Shown: piece by piece, positions 8,107 to 16,097 of the stretch | How the letters are laid out: every line of letters begins with the position of its first letter | Position numbering within the stretch: position 1 is the first letter of the stretch | Source of the DNA: an uncultured Porticoccus sp. | Lineage (GTDB): Bacteria > Pseudomonadota > Gammaproteobacteria > Pseudomonadales > Porticoccaceae | NCBI GenBank assembly: GCA_905181945.1 | Contig: CAJIZZ010000008.1 | Span: forward strand, 1-32,502 | DNA length: 32,502 nucleotides | Reading direction: 5' to 3' | Made by a program: the position numbers and the translations under genes | The notes under the pieces: generated by a model | What the model saw: the letters and a program-made list of their open reading frames with translations, nothing else | Databases searched by the model: none | What the model was told of the DNA's origin: nothing

Positions 8107-8521
8107 GGATACTATCCTCTTGTTATTATCGTGCTCAATTGCATCGGCATATAATCGATATAGTACTGCTACAGTATAGGACAGCTCAAGAGCAGGTGGT
8201 AATCCCGATTCCTGAAAACCACACCTTATGTTTCACATAAAAAATAAAAAAAGGGTAGCAGCCTGTTTTAGTAATGTTTAGGTTAGCATCTAAGTTCAAA
8301 ATATTAATATTTTATGGACAATTCTATGACTTTTTCAGGTGGAAAAAAGCGGCGAAAAAAGAAACAAAACTTGATGATTTTGACTTGGGGCTCTGGAATA
8401 AATTCTTTTAATTGATAAAGAATAGAAGATAACATAATGGACATTAATTTTACTTTGCAGATACTCCGCCTAACGCTATTTTTTAGCTGACTAGCAATGG
8501 TGTTGGAAGAAAAATAAAGGC
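8107..8521. other. Intergenic spacer of about 415 bases
   Basis: No credible gene. A 33-codon frame starting at 8314 (+), rich in lysine and arginine, lacks a ribosome-binding site and I do not call it. A short hairpin TTATGT-TTC-ACATAA at 8226-8240 has no U-tract in a terminating orientation. The part next to 8106 should hold the promoter of the dehydrogenase-like gene; an imperfect palindrome around 8157-8178 (TATACTG...CAGTACTATA on the reverse strand) could be an operator but is unproven. Confidence 0.4.
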
Positions 8522-8980
8522 CTATGATGCTTTTTCTTGAACGATGAATTTCCCAACAGCAACCCCGGTCACTTCAACTAGGGTGCCTGCTGACAATTCT
8601 TGTTGGCTGCTAAGATTCCAATCGATACCTGAATAACGGTATGTAGGGTTTTTGGTCATAGACACAGCGTCATTTAAAATAAAACTATGTCCAACTAAAT
8701 CATTCGTAACTTTCTTACTTTCAACGTTACCTTGCATGGACTTTAACGGGCGCCACAAAAGCATGGCCGATAAGGCTGTTAATACTCCCACGCTGGATAA
8801 TGCACTGAGCATTGAATCGGGGACAACACCAACGATCATAAGCACCCCTGCTGCCACCGCTGCAAGACCAACAAAAAACAAAACGAAGGTTGAGAAACCC
8901 AAAACCACAACTTCGATAACAAGCAATGCCAAGCCAGCTATAATCAAACTTTCAGACAAATTACTGCTGATCCAATTCAT
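8522..8980 (-). CDS. NfeD-like membrane protein
   Basis: A 152-aa protein with two or three N-terminal membrane segments (LIIAGLALLVIEVVVLGFSTFVLFF region) and a C-terminal OB-fold-like domain containing LVGHSFILNDAV, GTLVEVTGVAVGKFIV. This is the short NfeD form (E. coli YbbJ type), the standing partner of SPFH/Band 7 proteins. It starts 3 bases after the Band 7 gene ends, so the two are an operon. It likely helps organise membrane microdomains or stomatin complexes. Confidence 0.87.
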   Translation of the reverse strand: MNWISSNLSESLIIAGLALLVIEVVVLGFSTFVLFFVGLAAVAAGVLMIVGVVPDSMLSALSSVGVLTALSAMLLWRPLKSMQGNVESKKVTNDLVGHSFILNDAVSMTKNPTYRYSGIDWNLSSQQELSAGTLVEVTGVAVGKFIVQEKAS

Positions 8981-8983
8981 TTT

Positions 8984-9928
8984 TTAGCTCGCAACATTCT
9001 TATTAAGCGTGCTTATAATCGTCATTGCTTGAGTAACCATGCTGGCCGCATCAGTACCGTTATCGGGCAATAAAACTACTGAAGACTCTTTCGCTATAGC
9101 AAGTTTAGCTTCAATTGCTTTGGTCGCCAAATCAAGTTGTACTGCCTTCTGACCCTCTTCAGTTGCCGCTGCTTGACCCACTTGTCTAAGAGATTCTGCT
9201 TGAGCTGATGCAACAGCCACAATCGCCTTAGCCTCACCTTCTGCACGTAAAACCTGCTCCTCCCTTTCTGCTTCGGCTGCTAGCACTACCGATGCTTTTG
9301 CACCCTCAGCTCGGTTAATAGCTGATTGCCTATCACCTTCTGACTCCAGTATTTGGGCACGTTTCACCCGCTCGGCTTTCATCTGTGCTTCCATGGCTTC
9401 CATAACTGACTGAGGCGGCACAATGTCTTTTATTTCATAACGAAGTACTTGAATACCCCATGGACCTGCAGCCTCATTAATCGCAGCTACAATATTGGTG
9501 TTTAATATGTCGCGCTCTTCAAACGTTTTATCAAGCTCCATTTTACCCAGCTCAGAACGCATCGTAGTTTGAGCCAGCTGAGTTACAGCAAACACATAAT
9601 CATCTATGCCATAAGTCGCTTTATATGGATCAAGCACACGAAAATAAAGTACGCCGTCTACAGACAAGGAAATATTATCTTTCGTAATAGCGCTTTGCTC
9701 CGGCACGTCGACGGCTTTTTCTTTAAGAGAACGATCAGCAGAAATGCGATCAATAAAGGGCAGGATAAAATTTAATCCAGCTTCTTTTGTGGACTGATAT
9801 TTACCAAAACGTTCGATCACATAAGCACGATTTTGCGGAACGAATTTAATTGAGCTTTTAAGTCCAATTACAATTAAAACCAATACAAGTGTTTGCGTGG
9901 TTAATAAATATTCAAATACAATGCCCAT
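8984..9928 (-). CDS. qmcA: SPFH/Band 7 membrane protein, QmcA type
   Basis: A 314-aa protein with one N-terminal transmembrane segment (LLTTQTLVLVLIVIGLKSS), a Band 7 domain (VPQNRAYVIERFGKYQSTKEAGLNFILPFIDRI region), then a long Ala/Glu/Arg-rich helix (residues about 190-270) typical of stomatin-like oligomers. It matches E. coli QmcA in length and in pairing with the downstream NfeD protein. Such proteins form large ring- or cage-like membrane assemblies and can regulate membrane proteases such as FtsH. Confidence 0.9.
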   Translation of the reverse strand: MGIVFEYLLTTQTLVLVLIVIGLKSSIKFVPQNRAYVIERFGKYQSTKEAGLNFILPFIDRISADRSLKEKAVDVPEQSAITKDNISLSVDGVLYFRVLDPYKATYGIDDYVFAVTQLAQTTMRSELGKMELDKTFEERDILNTNIVAAINEAAGPWGIQVLRYEIKDIVPPQSVMEAMEAQMKAERVKRAQILESEGDRQSAINRAEGAKASVVLAAEAEREEQVLRAEGEAKAIVAVASAQAESLRQVGQAAATEEGQKAVQLDLATKAIEAKLAIAKESSVVLLPDNGTDAASMVTQAMTIISTLNKNVAS

Positions 9929-10156
9929 TATTTTCTTCCTCGATGTTTTGCTAATTTAATACATAAATTTTAATTAATAGATACGGCCTAATTGCTATTA
10001 TCATTTAAAAAGCCCCAATCTTTCAATAAATACGATTCACAGCGCACTTATTTTAAAATATGTCCAAAAGGTTTTGACGACGTACGCCCAGCCCAATCAC
10101 CCAAAATATAAAATCAGTCTATAAGTGGGCATCTATATTAGAAGCGGCTTATAGGA
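9929..10156. other. AT-rich spacer, promoter region of qmcA
   Basis: I see no gene or hairpin terminator in these 228 bases. It must contain the qmcA promoter on the reverse strand, but no -35/-10 pair stands out. Confidence 0.3.
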
Positions 10157-10336
10157 TTACTTCTTCTCACTCTTCCAAGTTCCACCATATTGATACGCTT
10201 CTTTATGCCTTAATTTAACGTCGGTCAGGCACTTCCTGCAATGAAACACCCAATCTTTCAAACCTTGGTATCGACACCGATACAGTATCTCCTTTGCATC
10301 CTTGCAGACAGAACAATCTTTAGTTCTAACTCTCAT
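10157..10336 (-). CDS. 59-aa zinc-ribbon-like protein, intact copy
   Basis: The product begins MRVRTKDCSVCKDAKEILYR and has CxxC (residues 8-11), C21 and CRKC (38-41 region), a pattern of a small zinc-binding ribbon, then an aromatic tail QYGGTWKSEKK. I chose the ATG at 10336 over 10363 because a second copy at 17744-17923 has a stop codon in the upstream stretch and shares the MRVR start. The function is unknown; a nucleic-acid-binding role is only a guess. The second copy is interrupted by TAG, so this one appears to be the working version. Confidence 0.7.
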   Translation of the reverse strand: MRVRTKDCSVCKDAKEILYRCRYQGLKDWVFHCRKCLTDVKLRHKEAYQYGGTWKSEKK

Positions 10337-10520
10337 GAAAATACACCATAACCAAGAAATCATAAAAAACTACAATTCACAAATCACAGCACCAGGTCCC
10401 ACGCAACCAGAACAAGCGCCTAAAAAAGTGTGGCCTTGGCCAATTATAGAGATGCCGGGCGGAACAGCCAGTAGTGCTCGCGGCTCTAACCTTGCCTCTG
10501 TTTTTTTGGCTTACTCTTCG

Positions 10521-11153
10521 TTATTTAGACACGTCTACATAACGTAAGTACGGCAGAATTTCATCAAAACCTTGTGGAAACTTCTGCGACGCATCAGCAT
10601 TGCTAACTGTCGGTGGAATGATGACTTTGTCGCCTGCCTGCCATTCTACTGGTGTCGCAATGCCATGTTTGTCACCAATTTGAAGTGCATCGATGACACG
10701 TAAGATTTCATCAAAATTACGACCCACTGCCATTGGATAAGTCATCGTTAAACGAATTTTGTGTTCTGGATCGATAATAAAGATAGAGCGTACTGTCGCT
10801 GTACTGCTTTCTGATGGATGAATCATGTCATAAAGCTCTGCAATTTTTCTATCGACATCAGCAACAATCGGGAATTTAAGTGATGTGTTTTGCGTTGCAT
10901 TCACATCTTTAGTCCAGCCTAAATGTTCTTCAACAGTATCTGTCGAAAGACCTAGTGGTGCACAATTACGTGCTTCAAATTCTGGTGCTAGTTGGGCTGT
11001 TCTACCCATTTCTGTCGTACAAACAGGGGTGTAATCTGCTGGGTGACTAAAGAAAAAAACCCATTTACCTTTTGCCCAATCATGAAAGTTAATTTCACCA
11101 GCTGTTGTTGCAATGGTGAAATTGGGTGCTGTGTCGCCAATACGTAGTGCCAT
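10521..11153 (-). CDS. 1-Cys peroxiredoxin, Prx6 family
   Basis: A 210-aa thioredoxin-fold peroxidase that reduces H2O2 and organic hydroperoxides. The peroxidatic Cys45 lies in HPADYTPVCTTEMGR, the PVCTTE form typical of the Prx6 subfamily. The C-terminal extension (IPPTVSNADA, LPYLRYVDVSK) is also characteristic. There is no canonical C-terminal resolving cysteine. AAGGA precedes the ATG. It stands between the zinc-ribbon gene and selO, both also reverse. Confidence 0.93.
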   Translation of the reverse strand: MALRIGDTAPNFTIATTAGEINFHDWAKGKWVFFFSHPADYTPVCTTEMGRTAQLAPEFEARNCAPLGLSTDTVEEHLGWTKDVNATQNTSLKFPIVADVDRKIAELYDMIHPSESSTATVRSIFIIDPEHKIRLTMTYPMAVGRNFDEILRVIDALQIGDKHGIATPVEWQAGDKVIIPPTVSNADASQKFPQGFDEILPYLRYVDVSK

Positions 11154-11279
11154 TATTATATTCCTTGTATAAGTTAATATTTGTCATACTGTGAAGTACT
11201 CAAAGAGTGCCTTTGCGCTCATCACCGGTTCGGTTTTGGCACACGTAGGCCGCAAGCTGGCCAATCAGTTTTCGAAAAA

Positions 11280-13031
11280 TCATGACGAGCAGCTCATATA
11301 CGATAATCCCCCGATTTCAAAGAACTCAGACGGTTTGGGCCTATAGTATTTCTCCTCCACCTCCTTCGACTGCTCGGCGTAGGGCTGCGTCATGACTTCC
11401 TGCAGCTCTCGAATTAGAGAGTAGCTCCCCGCAGTCGCCTGGCTGTACGCAGGCACAACGAACCATTCTCGCAAAGTGTATTTTGGGTTGACGAGTTTCA
11501 TCTGCCTAGAAAGCTCGTCACGGGAAGGGGGCTGCGCAGTATTCGCGTCGGTCGTACTGGCGCTGACTATAAGAGATTTCCATTTTTCGAGCCACTCTGA
11601 CCAGCGCTTATCCATCTCTTCGGAGTCATCGTAGAAGCTTTTTTTGAGTGGCCCAATGTCGTCGGGTACCATCGAGAGCTCGCGGAAGAAGAGAGTGTAA
11701 TCGACAGGAGTTTGCACCATGAGCGTTTCGAGCTCACTGAACAACGCCACGTGAAAAGTGCCGAGTCCAAGTTTGGCAGCCCACATTTTCTCCATTTGCA
11801 CTTGCATCACTGTCGCAAAGCCACTTCGAATCTCGTCAAGCTGTCGCAGATAGTCCTGATGCGATGTCAGTGATGCCAGCAAGGGCCACAACGCCGTACA
11901 AAACATGTGAAAGTTGCGTTCCGCTGCCACGGCTTGATTCAGAAACGCGAAGTGATGTCCGCCACCCGTCCATGGCTGGTAGTGCGGGTTAAACACATCG
12001 CAGAATCCGAATGGACCGTAGTCGAGCGTGAAGCCACCGACCGCGCAGTTGTCACTGTTGAAGTTGCCCTGACAGTAGCCGACGCGGATCCAATTCGCCA
12101 CAAGCGACGTCAGGCGACTGCGGAACTCACGCGCGAGTAACACCAGTTTTTCGGCAGTGTTTAGTTTCTTATCGATGACGTCAGCGTACTCACGATCGAT
12201 CAAATGCAACACAATCTGTTCAAGCTCTTCCATCGCTTTCGGGTGTTCTTTCTTGCGCGCACGGCGACCGAAGAGCTCGAGTTGACCTACCCGAATGAAC
12301 GACGGTGCGACGCGCGTCGAAATGGCGACTGCCTCTGATATAAGCATATCGGGATCCTGCGAGCGCGAGCTCTCCGAATACCACGGCCGCTTCACCTTCT
12401 CCGTTTTTGAAACGTATAAACTCAGAGATCGCGACGTTGGCACACCGAGCGCATGCATGTGCTCCTGCGCTAAGAACTCCCGAACACTTGAGCGCAGGAC
12501 GGCGCGACCATCGGCACCGCGGCAGTATGGCGTCCGGCCTCCACCTTTTAGCTGCATTTCCCAGCGTCGACTGTTGATGACGGCCTCAAGCACGGAAACT
12601 GCGCGACCGTCGCCGTATCCGTTGCCGGTTTGGAACGGGCACTGTTGTATGTATTCGGTACCGAAGATGGACAATGCGTACCCACACGCCCAACCCACCT
12701 TGCGCATCGGCTTCGGAACGTGCGAGATGTCGCCGGAGAACATGCGGACGAAGTCGGCCGACTGAGCCATGCTGTCGGCGAAGCCAAGTTCGCGGAAAAA
12801 ATTTTTGCTGTGAACGACGTACTCGGGGTCTTTGATTGGCGCGGGATTGATGGGGACATAGTGGCCCGTAAAAACTTGTCGTGGCGCATGATCGACTCCG
12901 TCTGCTTTTGCGTCAGGATCGCAGTTGAGCGTATCCATCAGCGAGTAGTTTGCCAACTTTGCAAGATCGTCGAGCGTCGTGATGGTTGGGGAGGTTTCTT
13001 GGGGCAGTCGATTTTTCATAGGTCTGCTCAT
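11280..13031 (-). CDS. selO: SelO/YdiU protein adenylyltransferase, long form
   Basis: A 583-aa pseudokinase that transfers AMP to Ser, Thr or Tyr of protein substrates. Kinase-like features are the ATP-site lysine in [13 protein letters not shown], the [16 protein letters not shown] helix, and the catalytic region [22 protein letters not shown]. The C-terminus is MSCSS, aligning with the position of selenocysteine in animal SelO (USS) and the cysteine in bacterial YdiU. It is about 100 residues longer than E. coli YdiU. Base composition is clearly richer in G and C than surrounding genes, which produces long shadow frames on the opposite strand and suggests lateral transfer. It probably acts in oxidative-stress signalling, and sits next to a peroxiredoxin. 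Confidence 0.92.
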   Translation of the reverse strand: MSRPMKNRLPQETSPTITTLDDLAKLANYSLMDTLNCDPDAKADGVDHAPRQVFTGHYVPINPAPIKDPEYVVHSKNFFRELGFADSMAQSADFVRMFSGDISHVPKPMRKVGWACGYALSIFGTEYIQQCPFQTGNGYGDGRAVSVLEAVINSRRWEMQLKGGGRTPYCRGADGRAVLRSSVREFLAQEHMHALGVPTSRSLSLYVSKTEKVKRPWYSESSRSQDPDMLISEAVAISTRVAPSFIRVGQLELFGRRARKKEHPKAMEELEQIVLHLIDREYADVIDKKLNTAEKLVLLAREFRSRLTSLVANWIRVGYCQGNFNSDNCAVGGFTLDYGPFGFCDVFNPHYQPWTGGGHHFAFLNQAVAAERNFHMFCTALWPLLASLTSHQDYLRQLDEIRSGFATVMQVQMEKMWAAKLGLGTFHVALFSELETLMVQTPVDYTLFFRELSMVPDDIGPLKKSFYDDSEEMDKRWSEWLEKWKSLIVSASTTDANTAQPPSRDELSRQMKLVNPKYTLREWFVVPAYSQATAGSYSLIRELQEVMTQPYAEQSKEVEEKYYRPKPSEFFEIGGLSYMSCSS

Positions 13032-13177
13032 CTTTGTTTACTGAAGGTGAATGATATGCTTGAACATCGCACCAAAAACTGTGTATTTGATCTTGAGTGT
13101 AAAAATCATGGCAAGGTCGTAAAGATTATCTAACCATCTAATACACATCACCTCATAATTAGTAAAGTAACACAAGG

Positions 13178-13190
13178 AAAGGACCATATG
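13178..13190 (+). repeat. 13-bp repeat AAAGGACCATATG, copy 1
   Basis: Identical to 15279-15291, with partial similarity continuing about 10 bases further (AGGT then GG). This copy lies downstream of cobW in the spacer before selO. It looks like a ribosome site plus ATG, but the frame closes after 10 codons here. Confidence 0.45.
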
Positions 13191-13238
13191 AAAAGGTATC
13201 GGTTCAGAGTAAGATATTAACGTTTTTTAGTTGCGGTT

Positions 13239-14243
13239 TTAAGCATCGGAGCGAACGCAGCCCATGAGCTGTGCTTCCCATTTATCATTAACATTATCAG
13301 AAATAATTTCAACACGACTTTCTATGCAGTCATCCAGTTCAATTTCTGTCAAGGTATCAGAGGTTAGATTGTAGCCAACTACACCTCTTTCAGTAATAAA
13401 CACAGCTTTCATTCTTTCGGCGCTTATGCCACTCAGAAACAAATATAATTCTTCATAATCAAACACACGGCTTGGTGAAAATCGCCAACCGATACTATGA
13501 AAACCTTCACCTTCATTGATGGCTTTAATATAACCGCATTCGGGAATTGGAGCTTCGGATAATAAAGGTTTTGCTTCAGCCGAACTGTGAAGATGGCCCC
13601 TGACTGTCGCCGCCGTTTTTCCTTTTAAATGATTAGGTGCTATTTCGCCATATTTCGTAAATATCGTTTGAGCTTCAGCAGCTCCATATTGCTTCACATA
13701 GCGCTCAAGTTTTATCTTGTCTTCGCCCTGATATAAGTCCAGTTTGTTACCGACAATAATATCTGCAATGGCAATTTGTTGATTAAACGTTTGGTGCTGG
13801 GTATAGCGTTCATCTGAGAGTTTGCGAGCATCAACCAAGGTCAATATTTTCTGTAAATCAAGAATTCCCCGGTAGTACTCCGCCGAAAGCACTTGCAACA
13901 CTTCCTTGGGATGCCCAAGCCCAGTAGGCTCAATCAACAAGCGATCCGGCCTAGCACGTGCAAGCAATTGGTTGAGTGCAATTTGCATCGGCAACCCTGC
14001 GGCGCAGCACATACATCCTCCGGGCACTTCACGAATAAATACACCTTGCTTTTCACTATACTGACCTTCAAATAAGCTGCCATCTACACCGATCTCGCCA
14101 AATTCGTTTACCAAAACCGCCCAATGTTCATTCACGGGTTTAGACTTAAGGATATGAAATATAGCTGAGGTCTTTCCCACACCTAAAAAACCAGTAATTA
14201 TATTTGTGGGGACTGCTGAAATTTTCTGTGGATCAGACTTCAT
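13239..14243 (-). CDS. CobW/ZNG-type P-loop GTPase, metallochaperone family
   Basis: A G3E-family GTPase of about 334 aa. It has the Walker A GFLGVGKTSA, the metal-binding CxCC motif in GGCMCCAAGLP, RPDRLLIEPTGLGHP, the G4-like NKLDLY, and a C-terminal CobW_C domain. Members insert or deliver metals, often zinc, and are commonly Zur-regulated, but no Zur-type palindrome is visible upstream. I chose the start at 14243 (MKSDPQKIS), the last ATG before the conserved core; 14258 and 14282 are alternatives and none has a good ribosome site. A tiny exported-peptide ORF ends 11 bases inside this gene, so translation may be coupled. Confidence 0.88.
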   Translation of the reverse strand: MKSDPQKISAVPTNIITGFLGVGKTSAIFHILKSKPVNEHWAVLVNEFGEIGVDGSLFEGQYSEKQGVFIREVPGGCMCCAAGLPMQIALNQLLARARPDRLLIEPTGLGHPKEVLQVLSAEYYRGILDLQKILTLVDARKLSDERYTQHQTFNQQIAIADIIVGNKLDLYQGEDKIKLERYVKQYGAAEAQTIFTKYGEIAPNHLKGKTAATVRGHLHSSAEAKPLLSEAPIPECGYIKAINEGEGFHSIGWRFSPSRVFDYEELYLFLSGISAERMKAVFITERGVVGYNLTSDTLTEIELDDCIESRVEIISDNVNDKWEAQLMGCVRSDA

Positions 14244-14328
14244 TTGTATTGATAACATCTGGAAAATCAGTAGCAGCAGCATTGACTACAAAGAGTAACA
14301 GCAGTAATGGTGTGAGGAGTTTTTTCAT
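14233..14328 (-). CDS. 31-aa ORF encoding a signal-peptide-like sequence
   Basis: ATG at 14328 opens a frame that ends with TGA at 14235-14233. It reads MKKLLTPLLLLLFVVNAAAT then an acidic tail DFPDVINTNEV. The lysines, leucine core and AAAT site make a textbook signal peptide, leaving only about ten mature residues. It overlaps the start of the CobW gene in another frame. It could be a leader ORF coupling translation of cobW, a small exported peptide, or the remnant of a truncated secreted protein. The ribosome site is weak. Confidence 0.4.
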   Translation of the reverse strand: MKKLLTPLLLLLFVVNAAATDFPDVINTNEV

Positions 14329-14364
14329 TTCGTATTAACCATTATTCTTTCGTAGGCAAGCTAA

Positions 14365-15180
14365 TTAAAATTTGTATTGTAAGCCAATCATCAGTTCTTG
14401 GGTTTTGATTTCACCGCCGTTATGTTCTTTAGTTAGGGCACTCCGTACTCCATTATTGGAAAGGTTTTTATCTGACTTGAATCTACCTAAATCAACATAC
14501 TGGTAACTAATATCAATAGATAACTTTTTTGTTAGACTTACCAATGTTCCTGCTGCAAATTTGTAAGCGAACTGTGATAGTTTGTCTCCATCAATAAAAA
14601 CAGTACCACCAGCCGATGTTTCAGTAACTGTACCCAATTCATTTCTTGAAATACCAATACCTCCACCTAAATAAGGTGTTACTGATGTATTACTGATGAC
14701 AAAGGATTCAAAATCATAAAAACCATTAATAAATACACTTTTTGTATCTATGTCTGCTTTATCTCTTACCCCTTTTGAAACCGAGGGTTCGCTAGTGAAT
14801 TTGGCATCGTATTCTAACTCATCTCTTTGTGAGAACTCTAACTCAAGCCTAAAGTTATTGTTTATACGTTTACCTACACTTAACCCAAAAACATGTCCAG
14901 TACCTAAGTTGCTATCCTTAATATCATATTCACCACCGCCAGCATCGCCATGCATCTCTCCTGCATCCCTTGATTCTGAGACACCGCCTTTGACTGTGAT
15001 ATAAAAACCCTTAAAGCCATCACTTAATTTCATTTCTTTTTGTGAAGTTGAATTAGCTAGAGCAGCTGTTGGAGTAGCAGCAGGTGAGATGCTTGGGTCA
15101 TCATAACTTCCTCCGCCTGCTAGAGCTAAACTTGCAGATGAAGCAGTTAAAAGGAGCAATAATATTTTACTTAGTTTCAT
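14365..15180 (-). CDS. Outer-membrane beta-barrel surface protein, opacity/OmpA-like barrel
   Basis: A 271-aa exported protein. Residues 1-21 are a signal peptide (LSKILLLLLTASSASLALA). The mature part starts with a Pro/Ala/Ser-rich linker, then alternating amphipathic strands such as GFYITVKGGVSES, NNFRLELEFSQRDELEYDAKF, SVTPYLGGGIGISRNE and KLSIDISYQYVDLGRF, and ends with the outer-membrane sorting signature MIGLQYKF (terminal Phe). This resembles eight-stranded opacity-family porins or surface antigens. Function is probably structural or adhesive. It is 36 bases upstream of the 31-aa ORF and cobW. Confidence 0.85.
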   Translation of the reverse strand: MKLSKILLLLLTASSASLALAGGGSYDDPSISPAATPTAALANSTSQKEMKLSDGFKGFYITVKGGVSESRDAGEMHGDAGGGEYDIKDSNLGTGHVFGLSVGKRINNNFRLELEFSQRDELEYDAKFTSEPSVSKGVRDKADIDTKSVFINGFYDFESFVISNTSVTPYLGGGIGISRNELGTVTETSAGGTVFIDGDKLSQFAYKFAAGTLVSLTKKLSIDISYQYVDLGRFKSDKNLSNNGVRSALTKEHNGGEIKTQELMIGLQYKF

Positions 15181-15278
15181 TGTTTTATGTGCCTTCAGTA
15201 AATTTTCGCGAATTATAGCTTAGTTTGATTTTGAGGTATAAAGATTTGATTTTTTTAATACAAAAAGCTAAGTCTACT

Positions 15279-15291
15279 AAAGGACCATATG
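15279..15291 (+). repeat. 13-bp repeat AAAGGACCATATG, copy 2
   Basis: An exact match to 13178-13190. Here its ATG opens a 20-codon frame (MDRFGLGKNLGWRPEVEQHE) that ends just over the start of the CxxC mini-ORF at 15344. The two repeats flank the cobW-omp pair. Confidence 0.45.
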
Positions 15292-15343
15292 GACAGGTTT
15301 GGACTAGGGAAAAACTTAGGATGGCGCCCGGAGGTTGAGCAAC

Positions 15344-15451
15344 ATGAATAGCCCTATTGGAGGAAATATCAAGGCAACTTATGTCAATTGCGTAGAATGC
15401 AATAAGTCATTTGCCTATACTTCAAATAAAACGGTAATAACTCTTTTTTAG
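15344..15451 (+). CDS. 35-aa CxxC mini-protein, possibly truncated
   Basis: ATG at 15344 is preceded by GGAGG nine bases upstream. The frame ends with TAG at 15449-15451. The product contains VNCVECNKSFAY, one CxxC knuckle followed by an aromatic pair, as in the first half of a zinc ribbon. The expected second CxxC is missing, so it may be a truncated gene. Function unknown. The good ribosome-binding site is the main support. Confidence 0.4.
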   Translation: MNSPIGGNIKATYVNCVECNKSFAYTSNKTVITLF

Positions 15452-15470
15452 AGAGCATACACAATCTTTT

Positions 15471-16064
15471 CTACGTCCATTTTCTATTATAAGAAGTATC
15501 ACCATCTGCATATTTGTGATTAATTTCGCTATGATGTTGTTCATCTGCTCTTACACATTTTATAAGATCTGATAACCTTGCATTCTTTTTCATTTTGTAA
15601 TATTCAATTGCTAGACTAGGTGCAGGCACGTTTTCTACTTCACCTTGTTCTACCATACCCAAATAATCTGTATAACTCTTTACTGCTTCTTCTTCAAAGC
15701 ATCCGATCATTCTGTGTGCTGTTTTATAACTTACTATGTAAAGTATTGTATAAAATATCATAAAAATTAATTGTGCAAATAAAACTAACAGTCTTTCAAA
15801 TAAATTTGGTTGTACTATTTCTATGAAAAACATTAAATGCATTCGCTCGTTTTCTGCTTCTGCTAACATTTCTCTAATATCTGGACCATATCCTGTTTTC
15901 ATTTTGCGTAAACTTTTCATGTGTAACCACATGCCAGCAACCATGCCTGGTACACCTGCTATAGTTTCTAACACTATTGCTCTATGTCCATAACGTTTGG
16001 CAAAGAATGTGTCTGCCATGAAACGGAAAAACTTTGTCATTGACACTGCAAACCAGTTTCTCAT
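15471..16064 (-). CDS. aox: Alternative oxidase (cyanide-insensitive ubiquinol oxidase)
   Basis: A di-iron ubiquinol oxidase that reduces O2 to water without pumping protons. All diagnostic motifs are present: RYGHRAIVLETIAGVPGM (first Glu ligand), AEAENERMHL, CFEEEAVKSY and RADEQHHSEINH. Two hydrophobic stretches between them (WLHMK region and LLVLFAQLIFMIFYTILYIV) anchor the protein on the membrane. I chose ATG 16064 for its AAAGG site; a GTG at 16097 adds 11 residues. The N-terminus is short compared with plant enzymes and a little shorter than known bacterial ones. The gene is AT-rich, alone, and in an accessory stretch next to tRNA-Leu. Such bacterial oxidases help respire under nitric oxide or cyanide stress. 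Confidence 0.94.
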   Translation of the reverse strand: MRNWFAVSMTKFFRFMADTFFAKRYGHRAIVLETIAGVPGMVAGMWLHMKSLRKMKTGYGPDIREMLAEAENERMHLMFFIEIVQPNLFERLLVLFAQLIFMIFYTILYIVSYKTAHRMIGCFEEEAVKSYTDYLGMVEQGEVENVPAPSLAIEYYKMKKNARLSDLIKCVRADEQHHSEINHKYADGDTSYNRKWT

Positions 16065-16097
16065 ATCGTTACCTTTGCTTCCTTTCAAATGTTCCAC

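Noticed and set aside
8314-8415. 33-codon Lys/Arg-rich ORF in the 8.1-8.5 kb spacer.
   Set aside because: No ribosome-binding site, no recognisable features, and poly-A tracts explain the lysines.
11266-11282. SelO ends CSS-TGA followed by four more open codons, suggesting a selenocysteine (CSSU).
   Set aside because: Animal SelO ends with Sec-Ser-Ser and bacterial homologues with Cys-Ser-Ser, so the cysteine in CSS already occupies the selenocysteine position and the TGA is the normal stop. No SECIS-like hairpin was evident.
11907-13133. Long forward-strand ORFs opposite selO (77, 156 and 167 codons).
   Set aside because: They are shadows created by the high GC of selO; their composition (Arg, Cys, Ser-rich) is not protein-like and they have no ribosome sites.
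13191-13220. 10-codon ORF following the first AAAGGACCATATG repeat.
   Set aside because: Too short, and the spacing between AAGGA and ATG is only four bases; it is more likely part of the repeat.
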